Shown here: positions 14,559 to 14,890 of the stretch, in pieces
Position numbering within the stretch: position 1 is the stretch's first letter
How the letters are laid out: each line of letters opens with the position of its first letter
NCBI GenBank assembly: GCA_030656435.1
Contig: JAUSOA010000112.1
Location: 1 to 14,890, forward strand
DNA: 14,890 nucleotides
Direction of reading: 5' to 3'
Origin: Acholeplasmataceae bacterium
GTDB lineage: Bacteria > Bacillota_I > Bacilli_A > Acholeplasmatales > Acholeplasmataceae
Notes under the pieces: generated by a model
The model's input: the letters and a program-made list of their open reading frames with translations, nothing else
The model's database searches: none
Told to the model about the DNA's origin: nothing
Position numbers and translations under genes: made by a program

Positions 14559-14890
14559 TTAGAAGAAATCCTTAAATAAACCATAGATATATTGTTCGAT
14601 ATCAAATAGGACTAGGTCATCTATTTTTTCTCCGAGACCTACATATTTGATTGGTAAATTATATAAATGTCGAATCGCTAAAACAATTCCACCCTTGGCT
14701 GTTCCATCTAGCTTCGTTAATACAATACCCGTGACATCAGTTGCATCCTTAAAAACCTCTGCTTGACGCATTCCATTTTGACCTGTAGTGGCATCAATAA
14801 CGAGTAACGTTTCTTGAGGAGCATTAGGTAGCGTCTTTTGGATGACACGCTTCATTTTAGAAAGCTCATTCATTAAATTTATTTTGGTTT
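14559..14890 (-). CDS. ftsY: Signal recognition particle receptor FtsY (C-terminal part, runs off right edge)
   Basis: The frame is open from the right edge to a TAA at 14559, leaving 109 residues of the G domain's end. The visible part starts TKINLMNELSKM, as expected just after the DTAGR motif, which is outside the window. Then come DATTGQNGMRQAEVF, the guanine-specificity motif TKLDGTAKGG, the closing-loop segment YVGLGEKIDDL and the C-terminal DIEQYIYGLF. FtsY is the membrane-associated GTPase that docks SRP-ribosome complexes through a twin GTPase with Ffh, encoded two genes downstream. The first ATG in the window (14873) is internal, not a start. Confidence 0.96.
   Translation of the reverse strand, partial: TKINLMNELSKMKRVIQKTLPNAPQETLLVIDATTGQNGMRQAEVFKDATDVTGIVLTKLDGTAKGGIVLAIRHLYNLPIKYVGLGEKIDDLVLFDIEQYIYGLFKDFF

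Noticed and set aside
1..14890. CRISPR arrays, insertion sequences, tRNA or rRNA genes.
   Set aside because: No regularly spaced repeats, no transposase-like protein, no terminal inverted repeats, and no tRNA-like cloverleaf or rRNA sequence were seen on either strand by reading.

Overview
This is a low-GC bacterial window that uses the standard genetic code: tryptophans in the conserved proteins are read from TGG, and ffh ends at a TGA where the Ffh family normally ends. Every convincing gene lies on the minus strand, so transcription runs from the right edge to the left. Low GC, very tight packing, a full-length PolA, primosomal DnaB and DnaI, and the block polA-mutM-coaE-dnaB-dnaI-thrS (a shortened version of the Bacillus order) suggest a Firmicute-derived lineage. 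An Acholeplasma-like or related Mollicutes-proximal organism would fit. This placement is inference, because no rRNA is present.

Right part (about 6.7-14.9 kb, housekeeping): the 3' end of ftsY, then ylxM and ffh (signal recognition particle targeting). These are followed by polA, mutM, coaE, dnaB and dnaI (DNA repair, coenzyme A synthesis and helicase loading). Junctions are overlaps or gaps of about 10 nt or less, except for 88 nt between ffh and polA. That gap holds a possible weak terminator, a weak promoter and an inverted repeat resembling two DnaA boxes.

Middle part (about 4.5-6.75 kb): thrS, encoding threonyl-tRNA synthetase, sits behind its own promoter and a complete T-box leader. 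A Thr (ACU) specifier, the T-box, a terminator hairpin and the competing antiterminator pairing can all be traced in the sequence.

Left part (1 to about 4.5 kb, more accessory): a three-gene operon with its own promoter encodes a 45-residue small membrane protein, an ABC ATPase and an ABC-2 type permease of the NatAB/YhaQP export type. It ends at a strong, probably bidirectional terminator. Next comes a BspA-like leucine-rich-repeat lipoprotein with its own promoter and a distal terminator. At the left edge is a GTG-started gene, truncated by the window end, for an AbiEi-family antitoxin of a type IV toxin-antitoxin system. Its AbiEii nucleotidyltransferase toxin would be expected just beyond base 1.

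Most of the window is ordinary core genome. The points most worth checking are the AbiE system running off the left edge, the small membrane protein ahead of the ABC genes, the DnaA-box-like dyad before polA, and a DnaI with no cysteines and therefore no usual zinc site.
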